Below, piece after piece: positions 26,026-34,390 of a stretch of 64,000 nucleotides of DNA. The stretch is taken from NCBI RefSeq assembly GCF_015471405.1, contig NZ_BLVZ01000014.1:124001-188000 (forward strand), written 5' to 3'. The notes beneath the pieces were generated by a model. The model was not told the DNA's origin, made no database searches, and saw only the letters and a program-made list of their open reading frames with translations. Origin of the DNA: Pseudomonas cichorii (GTDB lineage Bacteria > Pseudomonadota > Gammaproteobacteria > Pseudomonadales > Pseudomonadaceae). Every line of letters begins with the position of its first letter. Within the stretch, counting starts at the first letter, position 1. Position numbers and translations under genes: made by a program.

Positions 26026-27027
26026 TCACTGCCCGGCAATCTGTGCCTTGGTGTAGAAGCCGTCCTTCTCCAGCAGGTCGATGTTGTCCTTGGTCAACGG
26101 GGTTGGCGTGAGCAGGATGGTGTCGACCTTCTTGCTGCCATTGTCGTACTGAGAGCTGTAGGTGGGTTTCTCGTTGCGCGCCAGTTGCACCGAAAGTTTG
26201 GCGGCCTCGGAAGCGATCAGCTTCAGCGGTTTATAGACCGTCATGGTCTGAGTGCCATTGATCACTCGCTTGACCGCTGCCAGGTCTGCATCCTGCCCCG
26301 AAATCGGCACCTTGCCGGCCAGTTTCTGCGCAGCCAGAGCCTGAATCGCACCGCCAGCGGTGGCGTCGTTGGAAGCGACGATGCCATCGATCTTGTTGTC
26401 GTTACGAGTCAGGGCATTTTCGACAATGCTCAGTGCTTCGGTGGGGTTCCATTCCTTTACCCACTGTTGGCCGACGATCTTGATATCGCCCTTGTCGATG
26501 GCCGGTTGCAGCACTTTCATCTGACCTTCACGCAGGATCTTGGCGTTATTGTCGGTAGGCGCGCCCCCCAGCAGAAAGTAATTGCCCTTGGGCGCGGCTT
26601 GCAGCACACCGCTGGCCTGCATCTCGCCGACCTTTTCGTTATCGAAGGAAATGTAGGCATCGATATCGGCGTTGAGAATCAGGCGGTCATAGGACACCAC
26701 CTTGATCCCGGCCTTCTTGGCCTCGGCCACGGCGTTGGTCAGCACGGTGGCGTTGAACGGCACGATGACGATCACATCGACGCCACGGGAGATCAGGTTT
26801 TCGATCTGGGAAATCTGCTTCTGCTCGTTGGCATCAGCCGACTGGACAAAGACCTTGGCGTTGAGCTTTTCTGCCGCCGCCACAAAGTAATCCCGATCCC
26901 GTGACCAACGTTCCAGGCGCAGGTCATCGATGGAGAAACCGATTTTCGGGTTGGCAGAATCGGCCATGGCCGGGATGGACAGCAGGGCCAGAGCACTGGC
27001 CAGTAACGTGCGTTTGACTTTATTCAT
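26026..27027 (-). CDS. xylF: D-xylose-binding periplasmic protein XylF
   Basis: The 333-residue periplasmic binding protein has a Sec signal (TLLASALALLSIPAMADS). The mature N-terminus (KIGFSIDDLRLERWSRDRDYFVAAAEKL) is diagnostic for XylF. Ligand-contact regions include SRGVDVIVIVPFN and KVVSYDRLILNADIDAYISFDNEKVG. It delivers xylose to XylGH. It is second in the operon, 127 bases after xylA. That gap may hold a processing site or secondary promoter, since the binding protein is usually needed in excess. Confidence 0.96.
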   Translation of the reverse strand: MNKVKRTLLASALALLSIPAMADSANPKIGFSIDDLRLERWSRDRDYFVAAAEKLNAKVFVQSADANEQKQISQIENLISRGVDVIVIVPFNATVLTNAVAEAKKAGIKVVSYDRLILNADIDAYISFDNEKVGEMQASGVLQAAPKGNYFLLGGAPTDNNAKILREGQMKVLQPAIDKGDIKIVGQQWVKEWNPTEALSIVENALTRNDNKIDGIVASNDATAGGAIQALAAQKLAGKVPISGQDADLAAVKRVINGTQTMTVYKPLKLIASEAAKLSVQLARNEKPTYSSQYDNGSKKVDTILLTPTPLTKDNIDLLEKDGFYTKAQIAGQ

Positions 27028-27154
27028 GGTGGTGCGTCCTTTTATTGTTGTTTGAAAGACACTGCCTGACGATGAGTATCGTGCTGGTACAACTGTAGAG
27101 CGTCGTGGAGCCGGGCCAGTACAGATTTGTCGTGGGAATGTAACAGCCTGCCTG

Positions 27155-28471
27155 TCAGCTATAGATGAACCGGTTGACGACGTTTTCGAGCATTTCCTGC
27201 CTGCCGCTCACGGCCTGCGGGTTCAGTTCCTGGGCGAAGGCATGTTCGGCCAGTGATTCCAGGCTGAAGCCACCCGCCAGCACCTTCTGCCCCAACGGCT
27301 GCTGCCAGCCTGCATAGCGTTGATCCTTGAATTGCTGAAGCCGGTCGTTCTGCAGCATGACCGCTGCACGCTCCAGTGACAGGGCAAGAACATCCATCGC
27401 GGCGACATGACCGTGAAACAGGTCCACTTCATCAAGGCTCTGGCGGCGCACCTTTGAGTCGAAGTTGAACCCGCCATTCTTGAACCCGCCGGCCTTGAGA
27501 ATCTCGTAAGTGGCCAGGGTCATCTCTTCTACGCTGTTGGGGAACTGGTCGGTGTCCCAGCCGTTTTGCGGATCACCGCGGTTGGCATCGATGCTGCCAA
27601 AGATCCCCAACGACGCGGCCGTCGCAATCTCGTGATGGAAGCTATGCCCCGCCAGCGTCGCGTGGTTGGCCTCGATATTGACCTTGATCTCGTTTTCCAG
27701 ACCAAACTGCTGCAAGAAGCCGAAGACCGTGGCGCTGTCGTAATCGTACTGGTGCTTGGTGGGCTCCTGCGGCTTGGGCTCGATCAGCAGGTCGCCCTGG
27801 AAACCGATCTTGTGCTTGTGTTCGACCACCATCTGCATGAAGCGGCCCATCTGTTCGCGTTCGCGCTTCAAGTCGGTATTGAGCAGGGTTTCATAACCTT
27901 CGCGCCCACCCCACAACACGTAGTTGGAGCCTTTGAGCCGCTGGGTGGCGTTCATGGCGCTGAACACCTGAGCGGCGGCGCAGGCGAACACTTCCGGGTC
28001 CGGGTTGCTGGCGGCACCTGCGGCAAAGCGCGGGTTGCTGAAACAGTTGGCGGTGCCCCACAACAGCTTGATACCACTCTGCTCCTGATGCCGCTCCAGA
28101 TGATCGACCATCTGCGCAAAGTGGTTGCGATACTCCTTCAGTGAACTGCCTTCCGGCGCCACATCCGTATCGTGGAAGCAGTAATAGTCGATCCCGAGTT
28201 TGGTGAAGAACTCGAAAGCCGCCTCCGCCTTGCCAATGGCCACCTCCATCGGATCACCCGCATGCTGCCACGGACGCTTGAAGGTCCCCGCCCCGAACAC
28301 ATCTGAACCCGGCCAGACGAAGGTGTGCCAGTAGCAGACAGCCATGCGCAAGTGCTCGCGCATGGGTTTGCCGAGGATGACTTTATTGGCGTCGTAGTGG
28401 CGGAAGGCTAGAGGAGAATCGCTGGCCGGGCCTTCGTAGCGAATCCTGTCGATGTCGGGGAAGAACGGCAT
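27155..28471 (-). CDS. xylA: Xylose isomerase
   Basis: The 438-residue class II xylose isomerase converts D-xylose to D-xylulose. Metal and substrate residues are present: His and Asp in YYCFHDTDVAPEG, Trp/Gly in LWGGREGYE, Glu and Lys in LLIEPKPQEPTKHQYDYD, then NIEANHATLAGHSFHHE, GSIDANRGD and FNFDSKVRRQS. The length is normal for the family. It is first gene of the minus-strand xylAFGH operon and divergent from xylR. No xylulokinase gene is in the window. Confidence 0.97.
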   Translation of the reverse strand: MPFFPDIDRIRYEGPASDSPLAFRHYDANKVILGKPMREHLRMAVCYWHTFVWPGSDVFGAGTFKRPWQHAGDPMEVAIGKAEAAFEFFTKLGIDYYCFHDTDVAPEGSSLKEYRNHFAQMVDHLERHQEQSGIKLLWGTANCFSNPRFAAGAASNPDPEVFACAAAQVFSAMNATQRLKGSNYVLWGGREGYETLLNTDLKREREQMGRFMQMVVEHKHKIGFQGDLLIEPKPQEPTKHQYDYDSATVFGFLQQFGLENEIKVNIEANHATLAGHSFHHEIATAASLGIFGSIDANRGDPQNGWDTDQFPNSVEEMTLATYEILKAGGFKNGGFNFDSKVRRQSLDEVDLFHGHVAAMDVLALSLERAAVMLQNDRLQQFKDQRYAGWQQPLGQKVLAGGFSLESLAEHAFAQELNPQAVSGRQEMLENVVNRFIYS

Positions 28472-28641
28472 GGGTCGTGTCCTTTTGTTGTTCTTGTCGG
28501 TGTATCGATACTAGCAACGGCCCTGTGTCTGAAAATTATGAAAGTCACCAACGCAGGGTGCGATTTTGAGTATTGAGATTCACCCTCGACGCGCCTAGGC
28601 TGTGACGACCACCTTGGTGTTGGCAGACCGGGACAATAACA

Positions 28642-29820
28642 ATGAAAACCGTACCGCCCGTTCACCGCGTTGCACTGTTGTTCAACGGCAGCAAGATCTA
28701 CGACCGCGGCATCATCAGCGGCATCGGCAATTACCTGAGCAGCACCCGCGCCTCCTGGGACCTGTTTCTTGAGGAAGATTTCCTGTGCCGGTTGAAAGGC
28801 ATCGAGCGCTGGCAGGGTGACGGGATCATTGCCGACTTCGACGACCCGCTGATCGGCGAAGCCCTGGCCGGGATCAAGTTGCCAGTGGTGGCTGTGGGCG
28901 GTTCGTATCAGGATGAACGCGCCTACCCCCAAGACATCCCCTACGTCGCCACCGACAACAAGGCCATGATGACCCTGGCCTACGAGCACCTGATCGAAGC
29001 CGGGCTGACGCGCTTTGCCTGCTTCAGCCTGCCCGAAGCCCAGACCAATCGATGGGCGCAGGAGCGGGAAAAAGCCTTTCGCTGGCTGATGCAACGCGAT
29101 GGCCTGCACGCCGAGATCTACCGAGGCATGGGCACCAGCGCGCCCTTGTGGGACAGCGCCGTCGAACAACAGATCGCCTGGCTGCAAAGCCTGCCCAAAC
29201 CCATCGGCATCATCGCCGTCAGCGACGCCCGCGCCCGCCAGTTGCTGCAAGCCTGCCTGACCGCAGGGATCGCCGTACCTGAACAAGTGGCCCTGATCGG
29301 CATCGACAACGACCCGCTGACCCGCAGCCTGACCCGAGTACCACTGAGTTCGGTCGTCCAGGGCACCGAAACCATGGGCCGCACCGCCGCACGCCTGCTC
29401 CACCAGATGCTGCACGGCATGCCGGCCAAAGGCACCCAGATCCTGATCCCGCCGGAGTCGATCAACGTGCAGGTATCCAGCCTGCATCAACCATTGGGCG
29501 ACCCTTACGTCATGCAGGCCCTGCTGTTCATCCGCCAATATGCCTGCCAGGGCATCAAGACCGCCCAGGTGGCGGCTTATGTCGGCGTGTCGCGCTCATC
29601 GCTGGAATCGCACTTCCGCAAAGTACGCGGCTGTAGCGTCCACGACGAAATCCTGCGTTTCAAACTGGCGGCGGCAGCCAAGGGGTTGAAGAACACGGAT
29701 TCAACGATTGCAGACACGGCGCGTAATTGCGGATTCAAGTCTGCGCAGTATCTGCATACGGTGTTCAAACGGGAGTTTGGGTGTACGCCGCGCAGGTATC
29801 AGTTGGATGGGGCCGTGTAG
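28642..29820 (+). CDS. xylR: Xylose operon regulator XylR (AraC type)
   Basis: The 392-residue protein fuses a LacI-like sugar-binding domain (VALLFNGSKIYDRGIISGIGNYL, VAVGGSYQDE, VALIGIDNDPLTRSLTRVPLSSV) to a C-terminal AraC helix-turn-helix (IKTAQVAAYVGVSRSSLESHFRKVRGCSVHDEI). This is exactly the architecture of E. coli XylR, the xylose-responsive activator. It is divergent from xylA across a 170-base promoter region. AT-rich GAAAATTATGAAAG around 28531 is a candidate part of the operator. A stem of CCCTCCCAC/GTGGGAGGG follows the stop and may terminate transcription. Confidence 0.95.
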   Translation: MKTVPPVHRVALLFNGSKIYDRGIISGIGNYLSSTRASWDLFLEEDFLCRLKGIERWQGDGIIADFDDPLIGEALAGIKLPVVAVGGSYQDERAYPQDIPYVATDNKAMMTLAYEHLIEAGLTRFACFSLPEAQTNRWAQEREKAFRWLMQRDGLHAEIYRGMGTSAPLWDSAVEQQIAWLQSLPKPIGIIAVSDARARQLLQACLTAGIAVPEQVALIGIDNDPLTRSLTRVPLSSVVQGTETMGRTAARLLHQMLHGMPAKGTQILIPPESINVQVSSLHQPLGDPYVMQALLFIRQYACQGIKTAQVAAYVGVSRSSLESHFRKVRGCSVHDEILRFKLAAAAKGLKNTDSTIADTARNCGFKSAQYLHTVFKREFGCTPRRYQLDGAV

Positions 29821-29829
29821 ATATCGTTA

Positions 29830-29852
29830 CCCTCCCACAATTCGTGGGAGGG
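29830..29852 (+). terminator. Hairpin after xylR
   Basis: CCCTCCCAC-AATTC-GTGGGAGGG forms a nine-pair stem ten bases after the xylR stop. It is continuous with a REP-like GAGCTTGCTCGCGAC sequence. There is no long T run, so it may be a REP hairpin doubling as a terminator. Confidence 0.5.
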
Positions 29853-29922
29853 AGCTTGCTCGCGACGGCGGTGTTTTGAACGGCACATATATATCGGATG
29901 TAACTGCCCTTCGCTCCTGCAA

Positions 29923-30000
29923 TCAGGTTCTACGCACCTCAACATGTGCCAGTGAACGATCAAGTTCGGTCTTGGCCATGCCGATTAGATGTACGACCGA
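29923..30000 (-). pseudogene. Truncated remnant of a DUF6124-type gene
   Basis: The minus strand encodes FSVVHLIGMAKTELDRSLAHVEVRRT. This is nearly identical to the C-terminus of the intact gene at 34391-34606 (FSVVHLIGMAKAELDRSLARVEVRA). Upstream of this tail the coding part, start codon and ribosome site are missing. The sequence jumps at about 30000 straight into the leader block GGGTGGCGACTTTGACGCGGGTTAGC. An internal deletion of about 190 bases, compared with the intact copy, explains it. Confidence 0.75.
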
Positions 30001-30260
30001 AAAAGGGTGGCGACTTTGACGCGGGTTAGCAGAACGGTGGGAACAAGCGCAATTAACCGGCGCACCCGAAGGTGCCCCACGCAAAGCCGCCATAAGCGAC
30101 ACTTGCGACACTTGCGACACTTGTAATCCTCACCGCTGATGCTCAGCGACCGACGCAGCCTGGTGCCGGGATTTCACAGGCGCAAGGGCTTGGGATTTTC
30201 CAGGACAGTTCGCACAGAAGAAAGGGCAAAGCCTGCAGGAAATGGCCTGCGCGGGTGGAG
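30001..30260 (-). ncRNA. Structured leader element, copy B (gene-less)
   Basis: This stretch aligns with 34650-34890. It keeps the GCTAACCCGCGTC...GCCACCC block, the hairpin GCACC-TTCG-GGTGC (30062-30075), the ATGGCGGC block, and the hairpin around 30131-30151. The outer left arm of the first hairpin has been replaced by three tandem 9-base repeats (GCGACACTT, 30096-30122). Because the downstream coding start has been deleted, this copy is probably a relic, or it could express RNA alone. Confidence 0.5.
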
Positions 30261-30296
30261 TTTTCGTTAGGGGAAGTAACGAATGCACATCAGCCG

Positions 30297-30321
30297 CGTA
30301 GGAGCGAATTTATTCGCGAAG
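30297..30321. repeat. REP half-site (GGAGCGAATTTATTCGCGAA)
   Basis: GTAGGAGCGAATT-TATTCGCGAAG is a member of the second REP family in this window (others at 8461, 34366, 34948, 35016, 40355 and 40391). It marks the outer edge of the first direct repeat that flanks the accessory cargo. Confidence 0.7.
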
Positions 30322-30398
30322 ATGGTGTTGACGACCTGCAGTCTCTCGCTCGACCGATAGAGTTCCAATTTACTGTCGGCCAAGACTAGGGAAATTTA

Positions 30399-31613
30399 TT
30401 ATTTTGTTGAGGACATAAGCAACTCTAACTCTCTTATTTTTCGAGTTAGTTCCTTCATGCGAGCCTCTGCAGAGCGTTCCCGACCATGATATATGGCAGC
30501 CTTCGCTTTAGACTCCACAGAAACCTGCTTCCCAAGACCTATTCTACGCAACTTAGCAAGCGACCTATCAGTAATAGCACCTTTAAGAGCTAGCTTTAGC
30601 TCACCCATTTGCTGCGTTAGCAAAAGATTATCCGGAAGTGATTTATCATTCCAAGGAAGGTCAATTTCATTGAAAGGTAACACCAGAGAGTTGTCATGCC
30701 CGTCAGCGTATGAGTCTTGACTCTCTAAGGACAGCGCATCGGTAATCGCGGCCTCTCGAACTTCCTCAATAACCTCAGAAGAAGTATTCTGCTTTAGGTG
30801 CTTGTTTGCCAAGTCAAGAAATTGGTGATGGCTGTATAGGTAGAAATCCTGACCGACTTCTTCCACAAACTCTTCGATCAACTTAGGTAAGGGGCCAATC
30901 GTTTTCCCTCCGTGCCGATCCCACCAGTCATCTTTTTGTTCGCCGGTCACCATGATAACCGGCTTATTTAGAACTTTAGCTTTTTCGATAACTTGCTTCC
31001 AAATTATCAAATCACCATATCGTTTGCAAATATCACCAAAAACTTGAGACCCCTTGTGCTTATTGACATCTTCAAATCCAGGAGGAATTTTGTTGGCATA
31101 TCTTATCTCGCCCTCCTTCACTATAGCCTTAAGTTGCTCTTCAGAGTACCGCGCTCCAACCTTATTATTTAACATATCAGCAAAAGCGGACTTGACATCG
31201 TCATTTGTTAAGCGCGAATCATGAAAATCTCTTTTTACCTCAAGTTCATAAATAACTCTTTCAGAAACAGAAACAAACTCTTTGTGCAATTCACCAGGCA
31301 AAAAAGGATGGCGATTAGCACTATCAAAACCATCCAAAACTGATTTTAAATTCTCTATAGCATCAGCATAAAACCCGGATTGGGTATGAGCTATGCTCGC
31401 TCTGTTTTCTAATAATTCAAATGCAACCTGATACGGAATCCAAAGACGCTCTCCTAAAGACTCTATAATCTTGTACAGTGCGTCGCGTGCGTCGTCCGAT
31501 CGTTTATATACGGATGTTAAGACGTTAGTGTCAAAAACGAAGAAGCAATCTTGCCACAGCCTATCTCGTCGGCCTTCATCTGCGGCGAAGTAACTGGCAA
31601 ATACATTCTTCAT
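30399..31613 (-). CDS. PIN-like domain nuclease (PIN_8/DUF4935 type)
   Basis: The 404-residue protein has an N-terminal PIN-like fold. Acidic metal ligands are visible: Asp28 in FFVFDTNVL, Glu66 in IPYQVAFELLENR, and the pair in KRYGDLIIWKQVI and VMVTGEQKDDWWDRHGGK-type segments (GDLIIW; KDDWW). The spacing matches the PIN_8 family. About 180 further residues include a Lys/Arg/Glu-rich C-terminal helix (SAEARMKELTRKIRELELLM), likely coiled coil. The start at 31613 (MKNVFASYF) follows GGAGAAG. The longer frame from 31655 does not have a better site. Base composition is far more AT-rich than the surroundings, so it was probably acquired recently. RNase function, possibly in phage defence, is inferred from the fold and the setting. 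Confidence 0.82.
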   Translation of the reverse strand: MKNVFASYFAADEGRRDRLWQDCFFVFDTNVLTSVYKRSDDARDALYKIIESLGERLWIPYQVAFELLENRASIAHTQSGFYADAIENLKSVLDGFDSANRHPFLPGELHKEFVSVSERVIYELEVKRDFHDSRLTNDDVKSAFADMLNNKVGARYSEEQLKAIVKEGEIRYANKIPPGFEDVNKHKGSQVFGDICKRYGDLIIWKQVIEKAKVLNKPVIMVTGEQKDDWWDRHGGKTIGPLPKLIEEFVEEVGQDFYLYSHHQFLDLANKHLKQNTSSEVIEEVREAAITDALSLESQDSYADGHDNSLVLPFNEIDLPWNDKSLPDNLLLTQQMGELKLALKGAITDRSLAKLRRIGLGKQVSVESKAKAAIYHGRERSAEARMKELTRKIRELELLMSSTK

Positions 31614-31823
31614 ATCTTCTCCATTCCTCACTTGAAAGTTTTCCATTAATAGCACGCAGTGCCGAGCAATACTATCAATCGCCCCTAGTATCGTAGACGC
31701 CCTGATCGACTTTATGGAATGGAAGCAGTTCCTTATGAATTTCCGTTTTAGGCAGATACCAGAGCAGAGCCTGGCGAACCTCCGCTTTGGCAGCTTTTCG
31801 ACGGTCGCGAATGGCAGCTATTG

Positions 31824-32007
31824 GCCTATTCTGTTGAAAACAGTCGGTTTGTCCAAAACGTTTGGATGCTGCTAGGTAAAAACACCTATTTTGCGTGCTG
31901 CTACATAAAACCCGAGTCGTGAACCTTCTGCCCAAAACACAGATTTCAATCTCGGGCGCGAACTTTTCTGCCGTGGAAACCGAAGCCGACTTTTTCAACA
32001 GAATCGG
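31824..32007. mobile_element. MITE-like element with 22-bp inverted ends
   Basis: The ends CTATTCTGTTGAAAACAGTCGG (split here as 31824-31834 and 31835-31845) and CCGACTTTTTC/AACAGAATCGG (31986-32007) are inverted repeats with two mismatches. They enclose about 140 bases with no gene. The right end shares 18 identical bases with the region upstream of the dead IS1182-type transposase at 11518-11535. A short non-autonomous element mobilised by that IS family is the best reading. No target duplication was recognised. Confidence 0.55.
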
Positions 32008-32080
32008 TCGATTTCTTCCGGTCACGTCAGGCCATGAATAGCTCGCTTCCGCCCCTTCGGAAGGGCTAAAAAGAACCCGA

Positions 32081-32731
32081 TCAACTAGGCAAAATCCGGT
32101 ATTGCCCGGCTTTGTCTTCCACTCGTGCATACCTCACCGCTGCTGTGGTGGCGAGCGCTTGAGCTGCATCGTGTTTTAACAGCAAAGCTTTTATGGGATT
32201 TATGATGTGATTCTGAACGTCCTTTGGGCTGTTGATATCGGTTAGACGTAGGCTATAGCACCATTCGCTTTCGTACTGCGTATGCGCCCAGCGAAAAAGG
32301 CGTTCCTCTTCAAGAACCAGATCGTAACCATTGGTGAGATCAAGGGGAAAACCCATCTGTATTTCTTCAAAGTCAATGGGGTTGCCCCATTTGCCTATGT
32401 GCAGCAGTGGTTGGTGGTTGTCCTCCGCATTAACGCCCTCACCTGTAAGGCTAATCTGGACCACAAGATAACTGCTCGTCGATCGTTTCGGTTTGGAAAT
32501 GATGGGTAGAGAAATACCTAGTTCGGTGTATACCCACTCGTGTTCATCAGTCGTACAGCTGTCGATCCATTTACCCCCTGCTTTGTAATGCTTGGCGACC
32601 TCCGTGGTAAGCAACGCACGACTCAATTCTTCTCTGATCAGATCAGTCAGACGTTCGCATTCAGCACCAAGTCGTGAAACGAATCGAATAGCTTCTGTAA
32701 TCGACTTACCAATGTCGTTCGGGGCCGTCAC
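32081..32731 (-). CDS. Unknown protein coupled to PD-(D/E)XK-like gene
   Basis: The 216-residue protein has no recognised domain. It begins with a helical segment (DIGKSITEAIRFVSRLGAECERLTDLIREEL) and then a mixed alpha/beta part with SYLVVQISLTGEG and LLHIGKWGNPIDFEEI. The start is placed at GTG 32731 because it overlaps the upstream stop as GTGA and has TTGGAG at proper spacing inside the upstream gene. The frame also extends to a TTG at 32746. Tight coupling implies a functional partner of the nuclease-like protein, perhaps an immunity, targeting or sensor subunit. Confidence 0.7.
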   Translation of the reverse strand: MTAPNDIGKSITEAIRFVSRLGAECERLTDLIREELSRALLTTEVAKHYKAGGKWIDSCTTDEHEWVYTELGISLPIISKPKRSTSSYLVVQISLTGEGVNAEDNHQPLLHIGKWGNPIDFEEIQMGFPLDLTNGYDLVLEEERLFRWAHTQYESEWCYSLRLTDINSPKDVQNHIINPIKALLLKHDAAQALATTAAVRYARVEDKAGQYRILPS

Positions 32732-33486
32732 CGTTCTGAACTCCAAATGAAGGATGGAAATGAGGTCTTAAGCATAGGGACGAAAGGGGGAGCAAGCTGT
32801 TTGAAGCCATTAATTGGGCTCCAGAACAACGGAGATTTTGGGAGCGTGGAAGGGATCGTGAGATATCTGAAACCTTGGAAACGCTTAATATGCAAGCGCT
32901 CCAGTAGGGTTGCCACCTGAGAGCTCCACTTCTTCAGTCCGGCATCGGCTGAGCAATCCATATGTTTCAATAAGTCGAGAATACTGATCCATGACCGCAG
33001 GATCAGGCGACCATTCCAGATGTTGTCTTGCCCAATAGCGTTCAAGCCAGCACTGATCTCAGGCGCGATGAAAAGGTGGTGTGCAACTTCGCGCTCGGCG
33101 TCAGTCAGATACTCGCGCCATTGTCGGTGCAACTGATCATTGCCGCTTAGCGGGGCATTCCATTTGAATTCTACCAACACTATGCGGCGCTCTCCTGTTG
33201 GCCACTGCAACTCGACGAGGAGATCTGGCTCAATAGTTCGGCGTGGCCAGAAATCCATCTGAACGCGGCTGACGGTGCCCGACGGAAAGGCTAGCTCCTC
33301 TCTTACGTCGCGCTTGATTAGCGCTCTCCAAAATGAGCCACTGGCTTCAGGGGGAAGATAGTCCAATGGCCCCATGATTAAAGAGGTTATCTCATCCTCC
33401 TCGCATACTCGTTTTTCACCTACATCGCGATGTCCGAGGTAGCGTCTATAGAAGTGACTTTTTCCCTGACAAAAGGAGTGGAGCAT
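32728..33486 (-). CDS. PD-(D/E)XK nuclease-like protein
   Basis: The roughly 252-residue protein carries a convincing PD-(D/E)XK core: EPDLLVEL (Glu86, Asp88), then IVLVEFKWNAP (Glu106, Lys108), then DQLHRQWREYL. That last segment matches the Q-containing helix that follows in Cas4/RecB-like and restriction-type nucleases. An N-terminal block FYRRYLGHRDVGEKRVCEEDEITSLIMGPLDYLP looks family-defining but is not a named domain to me. The start at 33486 (MLHSFCQGKSHFY) is inferred by family-like sequence; the frame is open to 33654. It is followed by a coupled partner gene. Intact catalytic residues and island context suggest DNA-targeting defence. Specificity is unknown. Confidence 0.75.
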   Translation of the reverse strand: MLHSFCQGKSHFYRRYLGHRDVGEKRVCEEDEITSLIMGPLDYLPPEASGSFWRALIKRDVREELAFPSGTVSRVQMDFWPRRTIEPDLLVELQWPTGERRIVLVEFKWNAPLSGNDQLHRQWREYLTDAEREVAHHLFIAPEISAGLNAIGQDNIWNGRLILRSWISILDLLKHMDCSADAGLKKWSSQVATLLERLHIKRFQGFRYLTIPSTLPKSPLFWSPINGFKQLAPPFVPMLKTSFPSFIWSSER

Positions 33487-33730
33487 TCCGTTGGCATCTC
33501 TTGCAGAAGTAAATCGCGATAATCTCGTACCTCGCCTCCCTTGACTAGCGGTATGACCGTCTGCTTTAAGTCGATTCTGTTGATAAAGTCGGATTTCTCC
33601 GAATACCGTCTGTTGGGTCAGAGAAAGCGCCCCTTCAGCACAGTGCTCGGTCATTGGTATCGTTGCCTGAGAAAGGCGCTATCCCACCGATATGATTCAA
33701 CCAACTCGCAACGAATACCGTGCAATGCCT

Positions 33731-34249
33731 CTATTTAACAAACCTCAGGCATGCGAACCCAGTCTTGATTTTCAACTGTTGAATGGGTTCGATGCTCTCC
33801 TGATCGCCGACTTTCTTGATGGCGCCTACGCCGCAGAAATGTTCCTCGCGGTTGAAGATCGGAAGAATGCCTGCCTTGGGCTCACTCCAGGAACCCTGGA
33901 TTAAGGTATAGGTGGCGCCGCTCTGTGGCGTGAAGGAGAACGGTATCTGGCAAACGCTGCTTCCTGCGGTCTGCCAATAGGTCAGGATCAGTTCCTTATT
34001 CACGGCGACCCGAGATTCGATGTAGTCACCGTTAGAGGGCAGGACGGTGTAACCCGCATAGCATCCATTGTCGCTGAACGTCATGGCATCCAGTCTCGCC
34101 CCACTTCCAGCCTTGAGGCGAATGGTTGCAGAGGGTTCATCGGGGCTAGGAACGACATACTGCTTACCCTGTAAAAACGAAGTGCAACCGTTGATTACCA
34201 ACACGCCGGCCAGCAAGATACAGCGGCTGGATTTTTGATTGAGGTACAT
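33731..34249 (-). CDS. Lipoprotein of unknown function
   Basis: The 172-residue product has a lipoprotein signal (CILLAGVLVINGC). The mature region is beta-rich with two Cys-containing strands (SDNGCYAGYTVLPSNGDY; SSVCQIPFSFTPQSGATYTLIQG) similar in order and spacing to the lipoprotein at 8999-9586. Divergence is high, so these are distant paralogues at most. It lies within the accessory stretch between the nuclease pair and the intact DUF6124 copy, but its base composition is closer to the chromosome than the PIN gene. Function is unknown. Confidence 0.7.
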   Translation of the reverse strand: MYLNQKSSRCILLAGVLVINGCTSFLQGKQYVVPSPDEPSATIRLKAGSGARLDAMTFSDNGCYAGYTVLPSNGDYIESRVAVNKELILTYWQTAGSSVCQIPFSFTPQSGATYTLIQGSWSEPKAGILPIFNREEHFCGVGAIKKVGDQESIEPIQQLKIKTGFACLRFVK

Positions 34250-34365
34250 CCATCTCTCCGTGATTCTGTTGCTTGTGACTGCCGAATAGCGGGCTGATGA
34301 TAATGGTTTCGGTGATGTATCAACCAGTACTCAGGGCATAGGTCTATGCTCTTTGTTCCATGCCC

Positions 34366-34390
34366 TTCGCGAATGAATTCGCTCCTACGA
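34366..34390. repeat. REP half-site adjacent to DUF6124 stop
   Basis: TTCGCGAATGAATTCGCTCCTACG abuts the stop codon of the DUF6124-type gene and is the reverse complement of the repeat at 34948. Its position directly after a short gene suggests a transcript-stabilising or terminating role. Confidence 0.7.

Noticed and set aside
28408..29538. 376-codon minus-strand frame over xylR
   Set aside because: Shadow of xylR. It would also overlap xylA's start.
30096..30122. Tandem 9-base repeats as a CRISPR-like array
   Set aside because: Only three perfect units without spacers, and no cas genes. This is a simple tandem expansion.
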